Assembly: GCF_000203795.2 (NCBI RefSeq)
Contig: NW_006281103.1
Coordinates: forward strand, 519,682 to 583,681
Direction: 5' to 3'
Length of the DNA stretch: 64,000 nucleotides
Source of the DNA: Batrachochytrium dendrobatidis JAM81
Lineage: Eukaryota; Chytridiomycota; Chytridiomycetes; Rhizophydiales
This document shows, piece by piece, positions 49,607 to 61,005 of the stretch. The translations under genes and the position numbers were made by a program. The number at the start of each line of letters is the position of its first letter. Position 1 is the first letter of the stretch. The notes below the pieces were generated by a model that was given only the letters and a program-made list of their open reading frames with translations, ran no database searches and was not told the origin of the DNA.

Positions 49607-50154
49607 ATGCCATGGAGAAGAGCTATTCACGAATACCTTGTCAAGGTTATTTCAGAAAACTCTTTGTTTCAAGCCTTTGTGCATCGAACTCAGTCTGGCA
49701 TGTTTAATGGTACATTACTGTGTAAACTATGAGCAATAGAGCTGATTGCTGGGGTTCAGCTTGTATGAATTCATGACATATTATAGCTTAATGCGGTACT
49801 TATGACTAAGCTAATACTATGTGTGTGTATCAACCATTAGCAAGATCAAAAATAGCAAACAATGAGCCAATCTGGAAACCTAGAAACGATTCTGTGAGTT
49901 TCATTTCTGCAGAAGCATTAAACTATTTGTTGAATCTTGTGCACTTGTTTCTGTCGACTAGTAAAGCCTTTGGTCTATGAATATAACATGACTGACATTA
50001 GTGTTTAAATATGGTTTAGTTTACAGGAGTGTTTGTCAAGGTATATCCGTCGAGACTGTTTGATTGTTTGCTTTGCATTACTGACCATTTATTTATTTTC
50101 ACATTGCAGGAATTCAAGGATGGACTATTTAATCTATACAGACGAAAGAAATGA
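49607..50154 (+). CDS. Small 73-residue protein of unknown function in four exons
   Basis: Exons 49607-49709, 49841-49893, 50020-50040 (21 nt) and 50110-50154 join in phase to 73 residues, beginning MPWRRAIHEYLVKVISENSL and ending LFNLYRRKK. All junctions have GT...AG. It is basic, with one amphipathic helix (HEYLVKVISENSLFQAFVHR) and no membrane segment. I do not recognise a family. Support is the clean phase-consistent splicing and the protein-like composition, with a possible small mitochondrial or complex-subunit role. It is divergent from WDR89, with about 100 bp between the two ATGs. Confidence 0.6.
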
Positions 50155-50357
50155 GTCTGATTCAAGACTGACAGCAACACTGAGATGCATTTTTTGACAT
50201 TTACATGGCAAACTCGGGATATTTGAATACAACACAATCATCAATCTGAATTCAAAAGTAGTTATATTTGGATCATAAATAAATACATTACATATGTCTA
50301 TTCAGTTGTTGGAATAAACAATACGAGCATAGAGTGAATGGATTAAAGTTGACAACT

Positions 50358-50642
50358 TTACAGCCCTATTCATATAGAATAGAACATTAGTGCCCAAGTA
50401 CACAATACATTTCAATTTGGTGGTTCAATACTGATGAAAACAACAGTAACCCAATATCTGATTTCAAACTTGTCGATTGTGCAGTATATAATTATAACAA
50501 AAAAAGAGAAATGCGTTTTAAACTATAATGTGTGTTGATTCAAGTAATCGATATGTAATGAGAATAAAGAATGCTGATGGTTGCTTATTTCCAAGAATCA
50601 TTGCAAGACAAAGTGTTTCATTTTACGTGAATACGATTGTAA
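50358..50642 (-). mobile_element. TIR element, copy 5, at the Qa-SNARE promoter
   Basis: 285 bp in reverse orientation. The left end is TTACAGCCCTATTCATATAG and the right end TTTTACGTGAATACGATTG is its inverted partner. The core appears reverse-complemented (AATATCTGATTTCAAACTTG then TCGATTGTGCAG). The right end is only about 13 bases from the Qa-SNARE ATG, so the leader or promoter of that gene lies within the element. Confidence 0.7.
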
Positions 50643-50655
50643 CTTGATACGAATC

Positions 50656-52082
50656 ATGTCATTTGCTGATTTTGGAACTAGCGGAAATGGTGCTAGCAGA
50701 GGTTATACAGGACAGTCTTTGTCTGCAGCAGTGGAGATTCCATTGAGTCAGGCAGGCATATCATCTTCCAATGCACAAGGCACACCGAGTATGAGAGTTG
50801 GTTTTGCTTATTGATAAACTGCTGTCAAGCAACTATAAAAGAACAGGATGGACTTGGACTTGGGATGCTATAAAGTGTAGAGCAAGAGTTGATTCCATCA
50901 CTTTATCCGTCCTATGCCTTTGCATTCAACCTATTATCTTTTAAGCTCATTCAAGGCTGCATCGTTTATTTTATTTTATTGTAAAACTAAAGCAATGTTA
51001 TCTACCACACTATAATGTGTAGATGTTTCTGAAGAGTTTCGCAGGCTTTGGAACAGTGTATCAGAAAGTATATTCAAAGTATCGAGCAATGTAGCAACGA
51101 TCCAGAGATTACAAAACCTGTTTGGTGGACATCAGGATACACCAGCAATGCACCAGCAATTGTAAGTGTTTGTAAAAGTAGCTTATTCTGTGCTGTCACT
51201 GACCTGAATTGTATGGATTAGACACGATGTGACGGAACAAACTCGCAGTCTAATCAAGACCATCAGTTTGGATCTAAAAAAAGTGATGGCAGTCAAGCCA
51301 TCCGAAGGAGATGTAAGCATGACTCTTGTTGAAAGTGATTGAATGTAGATTTACAAACAAGTTTTGATTGAGAATAGCGACAAACTCGAATTACACAAAA
51401 GAAGCTCCAAAAGGATTTCGAGGCAATACTTCGTAGATTTCAAGAAGAGTCGAGGATAGCGGCGGAGAAATCGAGAGAATTTGTATCAATGGCACGAGCG
51501 CGCAAAGCATTTGACTTGTAAGAATGAAGGAGAATTATGTAAGATTACAACCAAGACTAACAAGGATTGAATACACAGGGAAGAAGCTACAGAGGATGAA
51601 CCACTTCTTGGACACACTCAGCAGTAAGTGATTGAATACAAAAAAAAATGGGATGTGGTTTAACTTGAATGTGATGAGTCTAGATTGACACAACTGCGAG
51701 CACTGGATGCGGAAGTAGAGTTTAATGAAGCATTGATTGTTGAGCGAGAGCAAGATCTGGTTGGAATTGAGCGGTCAATTCAGGAAGTCAATGAGATTTT
51801 TCGAGATCTGGGCACATTAGTGAATGAGCAGCAATATTTACTGGGTAAGTTGACAAGGAACAAAGAGCAGGGAATAAGATACTAACAGAATGAATGATAG
51901 ATAACATTGAAAGCAATGTGGGAGCAACGGCAGTTCATGTCGAAGGAGCACACAGTGAGTTGAGAGTAGCAAGCAGTTATCAAGCCAAATCCAGATCATG
52001 CATGTGTTGGACGTTTATTATTTTATTAGTAATAAGCTTGATAGTGTTGGCATTTCTTCATCCGTGGACATGGGTAAAGTAA
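50656..52082 (+). CDS. Endosomal Qa-SNARE (syntaxin 7/Pep12-like)
   Basis: Start MSFADFGTSGNGASRGYTGQ at 50656. After the first exon (donor near 50789) the Habc region reads EEFRRLWNSVSESIFKVSSN and LDLKKVMAVKP, then KKLQKDFEAILRRFQEESRI. The SNARE helix is EREQDLVGIERSIQEVNEIF followed by RDLGTLVNEQQYLLDNIESN, with the central Gln in VNEQ placed as in Qa-SNAREs. A C-terminal anchor (CWTFIILLVISLIVLAFLHP) ends at 52082. The short LGHTQQ linker and Habc sequence fit the Pep12/syntaxin-7 group of endosomes and vacuole more than Sso1 or Sed5. About seven introns are present; the first is about 230 nt. Confidence 0.9.
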
Positions 52083-52175
52083 CCGACTTTTTAGGATTTC
52101 TCAAACAAGATTCTCTATGAAATCCCCGACAAGAATTCTAACGAATGCGATGGAATAAATTTTACAATTTTCAAC

Positions 52176-52184
52176 TATAAAAAG
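52176..52184 (+). promoter_or_regulatory. TATA box of HSP90
   Basis: TATAAAAAG lies 48-56 bases upstream of the HSP90 ATG, in a pyrimidine-rich leader. It is a strong match to a TATA element, as expected for a heat-inducible gene. GAA/TTC trimers occur just upstream (52125-52145), but their spacing is not a perfect heat-shock element. Confidence 0.55.
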
Positions 52185-52231
52185 CACGCTCAAATTCCAT
52201 TTTCTTTCACTCAACTTTTTATTATTTTATC

Positions 52232-54481
52232 ATGGCAGAAACATTTGCATTCCAGGCTGAGATTTCTCAGGTACTGTGTGTTGCCCTTGGTTTGATCTAC
52301 TGTCGACTCCATGACTAACTTTAATCCTACTAGCTGATGTCTCTAATCATCAACACTTTCTACAGGTGAGTTTTCTAAAATGTTCTCTTGTGTTCTAGTG
52401 TGCACAGCTTGGTTCTAATTTTTGTTTTTTGAACCCTTAATTTTTTAGTAACAAGGAAATCTTTTTGCGTGAACTCATCTCAAACGCTTCCGATGCCCTT
52501 GACAAGGTCCGCTACGAGTCTCTCACTGACCCCTCCAAGTTGGACTCGGAAAAGGAACTCTTTATTCGCATTAACCCCCTTCGGGATCAGAATGTCTTGG
52601 AAATCCGTGACTCGGGTATTGGTATGACAAAGGCTGATCTTGTCAACAATTTGGGTACCATTGCCAAGTCTGGAACCAAGGCTTTCATGGAGGCTCTCCA
52701 GGGAGGTGCTGATATTTCCCATGATTGGTCAGTTTGGTGTTGGTTTCTACTCTGCCTATCTGGTTGCTGACAAGGTCGAGGTCATCACCAAGCACAATGA
52801 CGACGAACAGTACATCTGGGAGTCTGCCGCCGGTGGTTCCTTCACTATTGCCCGCGATACCATCAACCCATCCATTGGCCGCGGTACCGTCATTCGTCTC
52901 TTTATGAAACAGGATCAGATGGAATACATGGAAGAAAAGAAAATCAAGGAAATTGTCAAGAAGCATTCCGAGTTCATTGGCTATCCCATTCAACTCATTG
53001 TTGACAAGGAGATTGAAAAGGAGGTTGAAGACGAGTCTGCCGAGGCTGTCGAGGAGAAGAAGACCGAGGAAGACGAGGACAAGCCCAAGATTGAAGAAGT
53101 TGACGAGGAGTCTGAAAAGCCAAAGACCAAAAAGGTCAAGGAAACCGTCAAGGAGACTGAGGAGCTCAACAAGACCAAGCCCCTCTGGACTCGCAACCCC
53201 GACGACATCAACAACGAAGAGTATGCCGCTTTCTACAAGTCACTCACCAACGACTGGGAGGACCACTTGGCTGTCAAGCACTTTTCGATTGAAGGTCAAC
53301 TCGAATTCCGCGCTCTGCTGTATATTCCCCGTCGTGCTCCATTCGATGCCTTTGAGAGCAAGAAGAAGCGCAACAACATCAAGCTGTATGTTCGTCGTGT
53401 CTTTATCATGGACGACTGTGACGAGCTTATTCCAGAATGGCTTGGCTTTGTCAAGGGTGTTGTTGACTCTGAGGATCTTCCCTTGAACATTTCTCGTGAG
53501 ACCCTCCAGCAAAACAAGATCCTAAAGGTCATTCGCAAGAACATTGTCAAAAAGGTTCTTGAAATGTTCGAGGAGATTGCAGAGGACAAGGAGAACTTTG
53601 GTAAATTCTACGAGGCCTTTTCCAAGAGCATCAAGCTCGGTATCCACGAAGATGCCACCAACCGCGCCAAGCTTGCTGAGCTGTTGCGTTACCACTCCAC
53701 AAAGTCTGGCGAAGAACTCACTTCTCTCAAGGACTACGTTACCCGTATGCCCGAGAAGCAAAAGCACATATATTTTATTACTGGTGAGAGCAAGGCTACT
53801 GTTGAAAACTCTCCCTTTATTGAGACTCTCAAAAAGAAGGGCTTTGAGGTTCTGTACATGGTTGACCCCATTGATGAATACTGCGTCCAACAGCTCAAGG
53901 AGTATGATGGAAAGAAGTTGTTCAACTGCACCAAGGAGAATCTTGAGCTTGATGATGACGAGGAGGAGCTTGAGAAGCTTAAGCAGCAAAAGGAGGCATT
54001 CGAGCCCCTTACCAAGCAGATCAAGGAAATTCTTGGCGACAAGGTTGAAAAGGTTACCATTTCAAACCGTATCGTCAACTCACCTTGCGTTTTGGTGACC
54101 AACCAATACGGCTGGTCTGCCAACATGGAGCGTATCATGAAGGCACAGGCTCTCCGTGATGCCTCGATGCAGTCCTACATGCTTGGCAAGAAGACTCTTG
54201 AGCTCAACCCCGACAATGCGATTGTCAAGGCTCTCAAGGTCAAGGTAGATGAAGACAAGAATGACAAGACAGTCAAGGACTTGACTCAACTTCTCTACGA
54301 AACCGCACTCCTTTCCTCTGGATTCTCTCTTGAGGAGCCCTCTAGCTTTGCCGGCCGCATTCACCGCATGATCAAGCTTGGTCTATCGATTGATGAGGAT
54401 GAGATTCTTGCTGATGCAGCAGACGATCTCCCACCTCTTGAAGATGCAGCCGTTGAGTCCAAGATGGAAGAGGTTGATTAA
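52232..54481 (+). CDS. HSP90: Cytosolic HSP90 chaperone, with one-base frame break
   Basis: Exons 52232-52270, 52334-52365 and 52449-54481. It begins [20 protein letters not shown] and continues [20 protein letters not shown] (ATP site), [39 protein letters not shown], an acidic linker, then [19 protein letters not shown]. It ends with the TPR-binding MEEVD, which marks it as cytosolic. At 52718-52720 the sequence has CCC where CC is needed: before it the frame reads GADIS, after it MIGQFGVGF. Summed exon length is 2104, which is 3n+1, so a single extra base would explain it; without it the protein is 700 residues. A sequencing or assembly error is the likeliest cause. Codon usage is distinctly GC-richer than its neighbours, as in highly expressed genes. 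Confidence 0.95.
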
Positions 54482-54635
54482 ATTATTCTTCCCAAAGCTG
54501 TACGACCACCTAATTTTAAAGAGCTGCAGTTTGCTCCACTTTATGCACTTTTGTATGCGACCCAATGATCCCTTCAAGTTTAGCTTTTTTAAAATAAAAT
54601 CATATCTTGTTTGCCACACTTGGATTTATTCAGAT

Positions 54636-55615
<980 letters not shown>

Positions 55616-55725
55616 TGTTAATAAGACGGAGATTGAACAGAAAAGGAAAACTTTGATCAACGATTTGAAATGGAGTTCAATTGGAGAGTGTCTGCGCAGT
55701 CTTTTTCAACTTCATTTTCAACTTT

Positions 55726-56635
55726 ATGACAACTCACCCATTTGATAAACTGAACATATCAGACACTAGTGTGCTGATCAATACTCGACGTTCTGTCTGT
55801 CCTGGTTGCAATCGAAGTTCTAAAAACTTTTGTCCTAAATGCAATTTACCACTCGATCACTCTCCTCCTTCTATTCATTTACCCATTCCAGTAGACATGT
55901 CAGTGTACATCCCATTCTATCTTGTATACATTCTACCATTTCTAAACTACTGGATTTTATTATAGATATCGACATCCAGGTGAATGTCATGGCAAAACAA
56001 CTTCAACGCATGCTAAACTTGTTGCTCCAACTCGAGTCAAAATATACATTGCTGATTTAGAAGGTGCATCATCAGATACTGAGTTAATGAGTAGGTATCC
56101 TGATCCTTCTCGAGTCCTGTTACTCTTTCCTTCAACCGTAAGTCTGTAATCTCGACTTGTTTTTACAAACTTGATGTTCACTAAATCTTTACATTCTATC
56201 CAGTCGGCTGTTCCCCTCACACAAATCAAGTCATCTTCGTTTGATAGGCTGATTGTACTAGACGGAACATGGAAACAAGCAAAAGCCATGACAAAGCGGT
56301 TGAGTCAAGTTGGGTTTCGTCATGTCAAGATCGAATCCCACGAGACTTTGTTTTGGCGATACCAGCAGTTTGATCGAACATTTCTTGCTACTATCGAAGC
56401 TATTTACTGGTTTTATCGAGAATATTTCGATGCTTATCTGGCACATGGCTGTAATGAGAATATCGTAAAACAATACTCTGGAGAGTACGATAATATGCTG
56501 TTTTATTTCAAGCATAACTGGGAATTGATTCAACTTTTTTATAAATCAAACCCAAAAAAATCGTTTACACATCGACATATAGACGGTGCTGCATATATTC
56601 AGTACGATGACAAGAACACTGAACTTACTTTATGA
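55726..56635 (+). CDS. DTW-domain tRNA aminocarboxypropyltransferase (DTWD1-like)
   Basis: Exons 55726-55898, 55966-56137 and 56204-56635 give 258 residues in one frame. A zinc-binding N-terminal part has CPGC and CPKC. The DTW domain follows: IYRHPGECHGKTTSTHAKLV, PSRVLLLFPST, LIVLDGTWKQAKAM (the DxTW motif) and RYQQFDRTFLATIEAIYWF. Family role: transfers the aminocarboxypropyl group of SAM to a tRNA uridine (acp3U). The closest type appears to be DTWD1, because of the paired CxxC motifs. Confidence 0.88.
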
Positions 56636-56776
56636 TTGCGCACATTAAAAGTTTAATGAATTGAATTCCAAATCCAAATCCAAAAAACCAACTTTTCCCT
56701 TTTTCTGGTAATTTGCTAGCAAACTTTACACCAACTCATTCTGTAAACTAGTGCTTAAACAGTTTCCTTCATCATC

Positions 56777-58934
56777 ATGGATGATATGGCTCAACCTCAA
56801 CAAGATACTTCAATCATGGAAATCGATAATCAACCTTTAGACCATCTTTCTCCTCGTTTAGATGGAGTCACAAAAATACCAATACATGTAGCAGAAAATG
56901 ACCCAGCTATTGATAATGTAGACATTCCAATACCATTGACACTGGATAATGAATTGGTAACCAACAACGAAGAGTAGGTCAAATTCATTGCTGGATTGGA
57001 ATCTCAACTCAGTGCTATACGTTCTTGTTGCTCTGTCCTCTTTTTAAACGCTATATTGACCGATAATTGCTACACTTTATTGAATTGACTCTAGTGTATT
57101 ACTGCTATTGAGCGCACTCAAGGTTTTACGTAACCAGCTGTCACAAGTAGAATCTGATATCAAGCGGCTTGATGAACTAAGATCCATGGCTATATCTGAT
57201 CCACGCAAGTTTATAAAAGACTTTATGGAAAAGGTACATTTGGCTTGATCTTGTATGGTGAATACAAGTCTAGTTTATTTCAAATCCAAGACACACACTT
57301 CAGTTTTCCATCAGGTGACTCGCTAAACTATACTTTTTCAAATATAGAAGTTGGGACCCATACCAAAAGGACAGAGAATATTCGCATGTCCAGAAATAGA
57401 TTTAGCCAAATACGTCAATCGATCAAGACGTCATCGTGTCGAAATCAGTATGTTTAGGGAAATACAGTTTTATGTATGATTAACACGCCCATTGACATTA
57501 AACTTTCTACTGTTGTCAATATAGATTACCCTCCTTTGTTCCGTCCGCAACTGTTTCGGACTACAACTGATAAACCTTTGTACAACCCTCCACAGCTCGA
57601 TTTGGATATGCTAGATCGGCTTGCTAGTCAACCCTCACCAGATCATTTAAAGCCTGCACCCTCCCTCACACGAACACAGTCACAACCAGTAAAACCACGA
57701 TCATTCTCTCCTTCATCCACGCTATCGGCTTACGTTTCAAATGTACCAAGCACCCCAAAGTCATACTCTGTCTCTAAATTTAAAAAACCTTTAAAGAGTT
57801 CAGATCGACCTGGAATTGGAAGAAGTGGGGAAAATTATAGGTTGTGGACGGTAGAAGAGCAGGTGAGTTACGCTATTCGATGTCTATATCACCTATATTC
57901 AAACCTCGTCACGCTACTCATCTACATTGCTTTATTTGCAACGAGTACTCATTTTTTGTAACCCCTCATTGTTGAATATTAGTATAAACTTCGAGCCTTA
58001 TTAAAAGAGTTTCCTGAAAGCCCGCAGTTGTCTGGAATGCAGTATTTTGAATTTCTTTCAAAGAAAATGGGATCGCGAACCAAAGTCCAGGTAGGCATGC
58101 ATATTTAACCATCTAAACATCATAATCAAGAGTTTAACCATGAATAGGGATGCTGTATTGGAATTTTTTAGCTTCATTCATATGTACGACATAACCGGTT
58201 CACTATTCCCATGAACTCGCAACAAGACAATGTAGGTTTTGTGTGTGATATAAAGCCAATTCTTTTCCATACTTTTTAACTGTAATCAAAACTGAGTTTT
58301 ATTTGTTGATCATTTCAAACAGGATGATATGGACTCGGTCACGACATTACCATTTTCAGCAACACCATCTGATAAAAATGACTATGACGAATTTGTACGA
58401 AATAGCAAAACCGGCAAAAGAGGGTCAACTTCTAAAAGCAAGTCACGAAATGATGCTTCCTTGTTACATACTCCTGTCAAACCACTCAAACCTTCAAAAA
58501 AAGACGAAGCAGTACTGTTGAGTTTAAAAAATGCTCAGCCAGTACATCATGGATATCAATGCGATATGTGTCTGATTGAGCCCATCGTTGGTGTAAGTCT
58601 GCTATAAACTGTTGGTTTAAAGAGTATTATGGGTTAGGGAATTAATGATCCACCATGTTTGGTGCTGTTGGACATACAGACGCGATGGCGATGTAAAGAC
58701 TGCACTGGTGATAGTCAAGTTGATTTATGCTCAGAGTGTGTAGATCTTGGATTCAAAACTGGTAAGTTGTGGTACAAGTCTATTTCTAAATTGGGTTTGA
58801 ACTGTAATGTCAATCAACCTGCATTTTCTGTTTACAATCTTGTAGAAACACATGGATCTGATCACAAACTCGAGTCGATTGCCGAGCCTGAGGAATGGGA
58901 AGAGTCATCCGCATTCAACTACCTAGGATTCTAA
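56777..58934 (+). CDS. ZZZ3-like protein (SANT/Myb plus ZZ zinc finger)
   Basis: About seven exons. The N-terminal exon is disordered and acidic. A coiled coil follows (VLRNQLSQVESDIKRLDELR), then KLGPIPKGQRIFACPEIDLA with KYVNRSRRHRVEIS. A SANT/Myb domain spans RLWTVEEQYKLRALLKEFPE and MQYFEFLSKKMGSRTKVQ. The C-terminal ZZ finger is split by an intron: YQCDMCLIEPIVG joins TRWRCKDCTGDSQVDLCSEC and ends HGSDHKLESI, so the C..C, C..C, C..C and H...H ligands are all there. Human ZZZ3, an ATAC acetyltransferase complex subunit that reads histone H3, has the same order. The ATAC link is inference from this layout. ATGs at 56777 and 56786 are both possible starts. Confidence 0.75.
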
Positions 58935-59015
58935 TTACACTACATTCTACCATCAATAAACACGACTAGACTTGAATGTACTGTATCCATGATGAAGAAT
59001 TCAGCAATGCCTTTT

Positions 59016-60400
59016 TTATTTGAATTTCCATGTCAGAGTCTTGTTTGCCCAAAATGGCACAACAGATCTTTCAACACCATCATCATCCATAAACCCAATT
59101 TCTTGTGGAATCGACAAGCCAGAGTCGCATTTAACTAGAGTTGCTTGCTTGGTCGATGCATCTTTGTTGGGAATACCGTAAAATGCACGTCCAAACTGAC
59201 AAGCAAATCCTTCCAGTCTATCCAAAGCGCCAAACGAATCTAAAATAGTGGCTAGATAGGGCATCACAAACGGTGTAACAAACACTCCTGCAGCAGCAGT
59301 AGCAGTATTTTCTTTGGTGTGGCGAGGATGAGGTGCCGAATCTGTGCCAAGAAAAAACCGAGGATGACCTTGACTCACCACTTGACGAAGGGCATCACGA
59401 TCGTGAGGAAACTTGGCAACGGGTTTGCAGAAATGATGGCATTGACCAGCCCAATCGTCTACCAAGAGCTGCAAATGATGAACTGTAATGGTGCAACCCA
59501 CTGTTGGACCAAGTGATTTGACCTGAATATCGAATTCAATCAAATTTTAAACCACTTGATGTATGCAATATCATAACGATCCGATTTACCATATCTACTG
59601 CGGCTTTGGTGGTGGCATGTTCTAGTACAATTTTGAGACGAGGGAAATCAGCATGAAGTTGTGCAAGATGCTTTAAAAATCGCTCCTCGGCATTCAAAAC
59701 ACAAATGTCCTAATCACAAAAAAACAAGCCGGATGAACGGTGAGTAACGATTCAAAACCAGTTGATGCTTCAATATGAACATACGTTTGACGGATCGCTT
59801 GGAACTTCTCCATGCAGATTTAAAACCATTCCAGCTTCTTCCATTGCTCGGAATACCTCATAGTACACCGTGTAACTTTCGATGCCAGAGTCGCTGTTGG
59901 TGGTCACTCCACGAGGATAACTTTTGACTCCTACAGTTGTATTGGGTTTAACACTCGACTCAAAACTGTCGCTATATTCCAACCAGAAAAATGGGTACCA
60001 TCATACCTTTTATTCCAGCCTTGGCAGCCTTGTGAATCTCTGTTGGAGTGAGATCGGGATTCAGATAAAGTGTCATAAAGAACTCAGTGTTGGGCGAAAG
60101 CTGCTGAAGCTGTTCTTTGTAACAAAGTGCTTCCTCAGTAGTCTTGATTGGCGGCTTCAAATTAGGCTAATAATAAAATACATTAAATATGACGATTGCT
60201 ATCATGCAATGGATATCGATGGATTAAAGCAATGCAACATCGCACATGTCGAGTGAAACTGCAGTTTCCATAAAATACCTCACCATGACATAGGCGAGTT
60301 TGCAGCCCCCACTTTCAATCAGCGGAGTAACAGTACGCATCAGAGCATCCTGACGTAAATGGACATGAAAGTCGTCGAGCAATGGGAGTGTGATTGACAT
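59016..60400 (-). CDS. URA4: Dihydroorotase (type II, monofunctional)
   Basis: Five exons. Start at 60400 (MSITLPLLDDFHVHLRQ); the first exon ends at 60284. Metal and substrate sites are all visible: DFHVHLRQ; the bridging lysine in GVKSYPRGVTT; VLNLHGEVPSDPSN; VLEHATTKAA; CTITVHHLQL; and FFLGTDSAPHPRHTKE with the catalytic Asp. The end is FWANKTLTWKFK, followed by the stop. It closes carbamoyl aspartate to dihydroorotate, the third step of de novo pyrimidine synthesis, in the cytosol. It is the PyrC/Ura4 type, separate from the CAD-like fusion. Confidence 0.95.
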
Positions 60401-60534
60401 GAAGTTTGCCAAGATTGAAAATTAATTCAATGTAAAATGTGTACGCATTCAGTGGTGACAAAGAGCATGAGAACAGAAAGAAATTGTCATGTTTTGCAAA
60501 TATTGACGGATTGCTGATTCGAATAGCAGAACAT

Positions 60535-60947
60535 TTACGCTTATTTCAATATAGAATTTCATTCTTTTGACCTTATTCAGTCAGAAATTAGGAATAAATA
60601 ATCGTTAAATATTCGTCGTGTTGGAAATGAGTTGCTTTTCAATCAACACAACATTCATCATAATACAAACTATGGTTTTCTCCACATGTGGTATAACCAT
60701 ACATTGTACGATCAACAAGCTTAAAACCAGATATTGAATTCAAATCTCATCAAGTTTGTAAACTCCTGTATTCTAATCTCACAGATACGTTTACATTTCA
60801 GGAATGCAACCGTTGCTTTCATACTGATCACCAGGAAATTGTTCAATTAATGAGTTTACAAAATAATGTTGTCCAGTAAACTATCATGTCATGAGATTGA
60901 CTGTTTATGATTCCAAAATATGCTTAAACTATTTCATGAATATGCAC
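60535..60947 (+). mobile_element. TIR element, copy 6
   Basis: 413 bp between dihydroorotase and the helicase. The left end TTTACGCTTATTTCAATATA and right end ATTTCATGAATATGCACAAA are worn inverted ends. The core ACCATACATTGTACGATCAA then CAAGCTTAAAACCAGATATT and GGAATGCAACCGTTGCTTTC align with copies 1-3. Confidence 0.65.
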
Positions 60948-61005
60948 AAATGTTATTGGGTAGCAGACAATATGGCAACGGCATAAACTCGCGACAAACT
61001 ATGCA

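Noticed and set aside
52700..52740. A tiny intron to explain the HSP90 frame break
   Set aside because: No GT...AG pair of workable length exists there, and both flanks are conserved and contiguous apart from one base.
52953..53989. Long open frames on other frames and the opposite strand of HSP90
   Set aside because: They are shadows created by the GC-richer, high-expression codon use of HSP90 and encode low-complexity Ser/Arg or Leu strings without family features.
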